The translations under genes were made by a program, and so were the position numbers. The notes beneath the pieces are model-generated. The model was not told the DNA's origin, did no database searches, and was given only the letters and a program-made list of their open reading frames with translations. This document shows, piece by piece, positions 5,292 through 5,556 of a DNA stretch of 5,556 nucleotides. Each line of letters opens with the position of its first letter. The stretch's first letter is position 1. Origin of the DNA: Pseudomonadota bacterium (lineage in GTDB: Bacteria > Pseudomonadota > Alphaproteobacteria > Rhizobiales > Xanthobacteraceae); the NCBI GenBank assembly GCA_023414975.1, contig JAEZMI010000078.1, positions 1-5,556 on the forward strand. Direction: 5' to 3'.

Positions 5292-5556
5292 ATGCGCGCT
5301 GATTCGTGCCTTACTCCGCTGACCGCCGCTTCGCGCCCGCCCGCGCGCCCGGCCTCGTGCCCGATCACGCGCGCGGCCCTGCGCTCGATGGCGCTCGCCG
5401 GCACCTGCGCCCTGCTTCTGCTGGCTGCGACGGGCGGTGCCGGGGCGCAGAGCGGCATGGACGGTTTCGCCTCCTCCTACCAGCTCTATTCCGGCCAGCG
5501 CGGCGGCGCGGCGCCCGCCCGCGCCCGGCCGGCCGCGAATAGCGGGGGCGGCTCCA
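5292..5556 (+). CDS. Secreted protein of unknown function, N-terminal part (cut at right window edge)
   Basis: The frame from the ATG at 5292 stays open to the window edge, giving 88 codons. Residues 1-32 are a polar, Arg/Pro-rich n-region. A hydrophobic core (33-48, with ALLLLAA at 40-46) and a signal peptidase I-type site G-A-G-A before Q53 follow. The visible mature part opens QSGMDGFASSYQLYSGQRGG and then turns into an Ala/Pro/Arg/Gly-rich low-complexity linker. A second start at the ATG at 5388 (residue 33) would give a compact signal peptide and cannot be excluded; 5292 is preferred for its GGATGG site 6 bases upstream. No catalytic or binding domain is visible before the cut. Secreted alphaproteobacterial proteins with such a linker often carry a peptidoglycan-related domain further on, but that is speculation. 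The overlapping arginine-rich frame here is a shadow. Confidence 0.6.
   Translation, partial: MRADSCLTPLTAASRPPARPASCPITRAALRSMALAGTCALLLLAATGGAGAQSGMDGFASSYQLYSGQRGGAAPARARPAANSGGGS

Noticed and set aside
5245..5322. A 25-codon ORF starting within the TAAC array and overlapping the start of the last gene
   Set aside because: If the candidate promoter at 5239-5268 is right, the start codon is not transcribed; its peptide has no recognisable feature and its frame differs from the downstream gene.
5306..5542. Arginine-rich plus-strand frame near the right edge
   Set aside because: It is a shadow of the frame starting at 5292, which has a signal peptide and remains open to the edge.

Overview
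The window reads as ordinary chromosomal DNA from a high-GC alphaproteobacterium, most likely of the order Hyphomicrobiales (a Xanthobacteraceae-like organism such as Ancylobacter or Starkeya is my guess). The basis is strong G/C preference at third codon positions, a small lipoprotein of a type I associate with rhizobia and relatives, and a CtrA-like TAAC motif array. No rRNA, tRNA, CRISPR array, insertion sequence or phage gene is visible.

Layout: four genes lie on the minus strand and two on the plus strand, diverging from a control region at about 4439-4637. On the minus strand, read from right to left, a GNAT acetyltransferase (3890-4438, GTG start) is followed after only 3 bases by a ten-helix DMT/EamA transporter (2984-3886), a likely translationally coupled pair. 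After a 143-base gap comes a branched-chain-amino-acid-type ABC transport cluster: a periplasmic substrate-binding protein (1602-2840), then a 67-base intercistronic segment with repeats, then one uninterrupted ORF (1-1534, cut by the left edge) in which a complete LivH-type permease runs directly into a LivM-type permease. The ATPases (LivG/LivF type) would be expected beyond the left edge.

On the plus strand, 4638-5165 encodes a 175-residue conserved lipoprotein of unknown function. It is followed by an intergenic region with three TAAC elements exactly 11 bp apart (5217-5242), then the first 88 codons of a secreted protein (5292 to the right edge).

The most notable items are the LivH-LivM fusion with patches of atypical AT-ending codons, including one around the fusion joint; the helically phased TAAC array upstream of the truncated secreted protein; the divergent promoter region with its small inverted repeats; and the tight acetyltransferase-exporter pair. 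I see no clear evidence for a wholly new multi-gene system in this window.
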